A model generated the notes under the pieces. It was not told the origin of the DNA and did not search any database. It saw nothing but the letters and a program-made list of their open reading frames with translations. DNA of 42,591 nt from Candidatus Methanoperedens nitratireducens. GTDB lineage: Archaea; Halobacteriota; Methanosarcinia; Methanosarcinales; Methanoperedenaceae. The stretch lies in the NCBI RefSeq assembly GCF_000685155.1, contig NZ_JMIY01000003.1, positions 26,356 through 68,946 of the forward strand. The letters run 5' to 3'. Positions within the stretch are counted from its first letter, which is position 1; each line of letters opens with the position of its first letter. Made by a program: the position numbers and the translations under genes. Of this stretch, positions 42,317-42,591 are shown in pieces.

Positions 42317-42544
42317 ATGAAGCTACCAGTAGTCTCAGGCAAAGAGACTATAAAAGCATTGACAAAAGCTGGTTTTGTTGTTATCAGGCAACGGGGAAGT
42401 CATGTGAGATTAGAAAAAATATCGGATGACGATATTATAAAGGTCACGGTTCCATTGCATAGTCCTCTAAAGAGTGGAACACTTATCAGAATAATTAAAG
42501 ATGCTGGTTTAAGCATCGAACAATTTGTTGAGGATTTTGATTAA
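42317..42544 (+). CDS. hicA: HicA family mRNA interferase toxin
   Basis: 75 residues. KLPVVSGKETIKALTKAGF and RQRGSHVRLEK, with catalytic His29, followed by VTVPLHSPLKSGTLIRIIKD match the complete HicA/YcfA double-stranded-RNA-binding fold. HicA cuts mRNA and is normally neutralised by HicB encoded directly beside it. No hicB is seen upstream, and a hairpin with a T tract follows 20 bases after the stop, so this copy appears solitary unless its partner lies beyond the window. Confidence 0.9.
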   Translation: MKLPVVSGKETIKALTKAGFVVIRQRGSHVRLEKISDDDIIKVTVPLHSPLKSGTLIRIIKDAGLSIEQFVEDFD

Positions 42545-42564
42545 CTTTGTTTTCTCACCCAGAT

Positions 42565-42586
42565 AAATGCAATGATGGCATTTTTT
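42565..42586 (+). terminator. Hairpin with T tract after hicA
   Basis: AAATGC-AATGATG-GCATTT runs straight into a T-rich tail (six T in all). The stem is short, but archaeal termination depends mostly on the T tract. Confidence 0.45.
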
Positions 42587-42591
42587 CTGAC

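Overview
The window looks like a chromosomal segment of a euryarchaeon, most likely a methanogen or methanotroph relative of the Methanosarcinales (a Methanoperedens-like lineage is a reasonable guess, not proven). The grounds are archaeal-type genes: the diadenylate cyclase DacZ, an archaeal RqcH/NFACT protein, a single-AAA COG1223 ATPase, a short core methionine synthase, and the haloarchaeal/methanogen-style prkA-prkA-yeaH-spoVR cluster. TATA boxes sit about 25-30 bases upstream of both tRNA genes.

Layout. 1-5.3 kb: tRNA-Phe, then a leftward signalling cluster of a membrane PAS-PAS-STAS protein, a shortened PAS-STAS copy of it, and a histidine kinase with an RsbU-type N-terminus; dacZ (c-di-AMP synthesis) is divergent. 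5.4-14 kb: a DUF1015 gene, then a tight operon of two PrkA-type kinases, a YeaH/DUF444 VWA protein and SpoVR. 14.4-18.4 kb: a MASE3 hybrid histidine kinase, a remnant of Cbf5 and a DEAD-box helicase.

18.4-33.0 kb is an AT-rich accessory island. It opens with palindrome-rich DNA and a RelBE-type toxin-antitoxin pair. Two tandem SMC operons follow. The second (26.05-32.6 kb) is a complete type I Wadjet system, jetABCD. The first (19.76-25.70 kb) has the same logic, a winged-helix kleisin-like protein, a KITE-like protein and a hinge-containing SMC ATPase. Its fourth gene is a zinc-ribbon protein with a C-terminal HEPN domain (RNIKSH, a Swt1-like predicted RNase) in place of the TOPRIM nuclease JetD. 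I know no described system with this content, and it is the best candidate for something new here. A small membrane protein gene bridges the two operons. The right edge carries a 5'-truncated HxlR regulator facing away from a 5'-truncated thioredoxin, apparently a deletion scar.

33.1-42.5 kb returns to housekeeping genes: a methyltransferase, the COG1223 AAA ATPase, a MetE-like methionine synthase, tRNA-Pro, sulfate adenylyltransferase, a sulfite-oxidase-fold molybdoprotein, a phytoene-desaturase-like flavoprotein, RqcH, a small membrane protein and a solitary HicA toxin. No rRNA, CRISPR array or transposase was seen.
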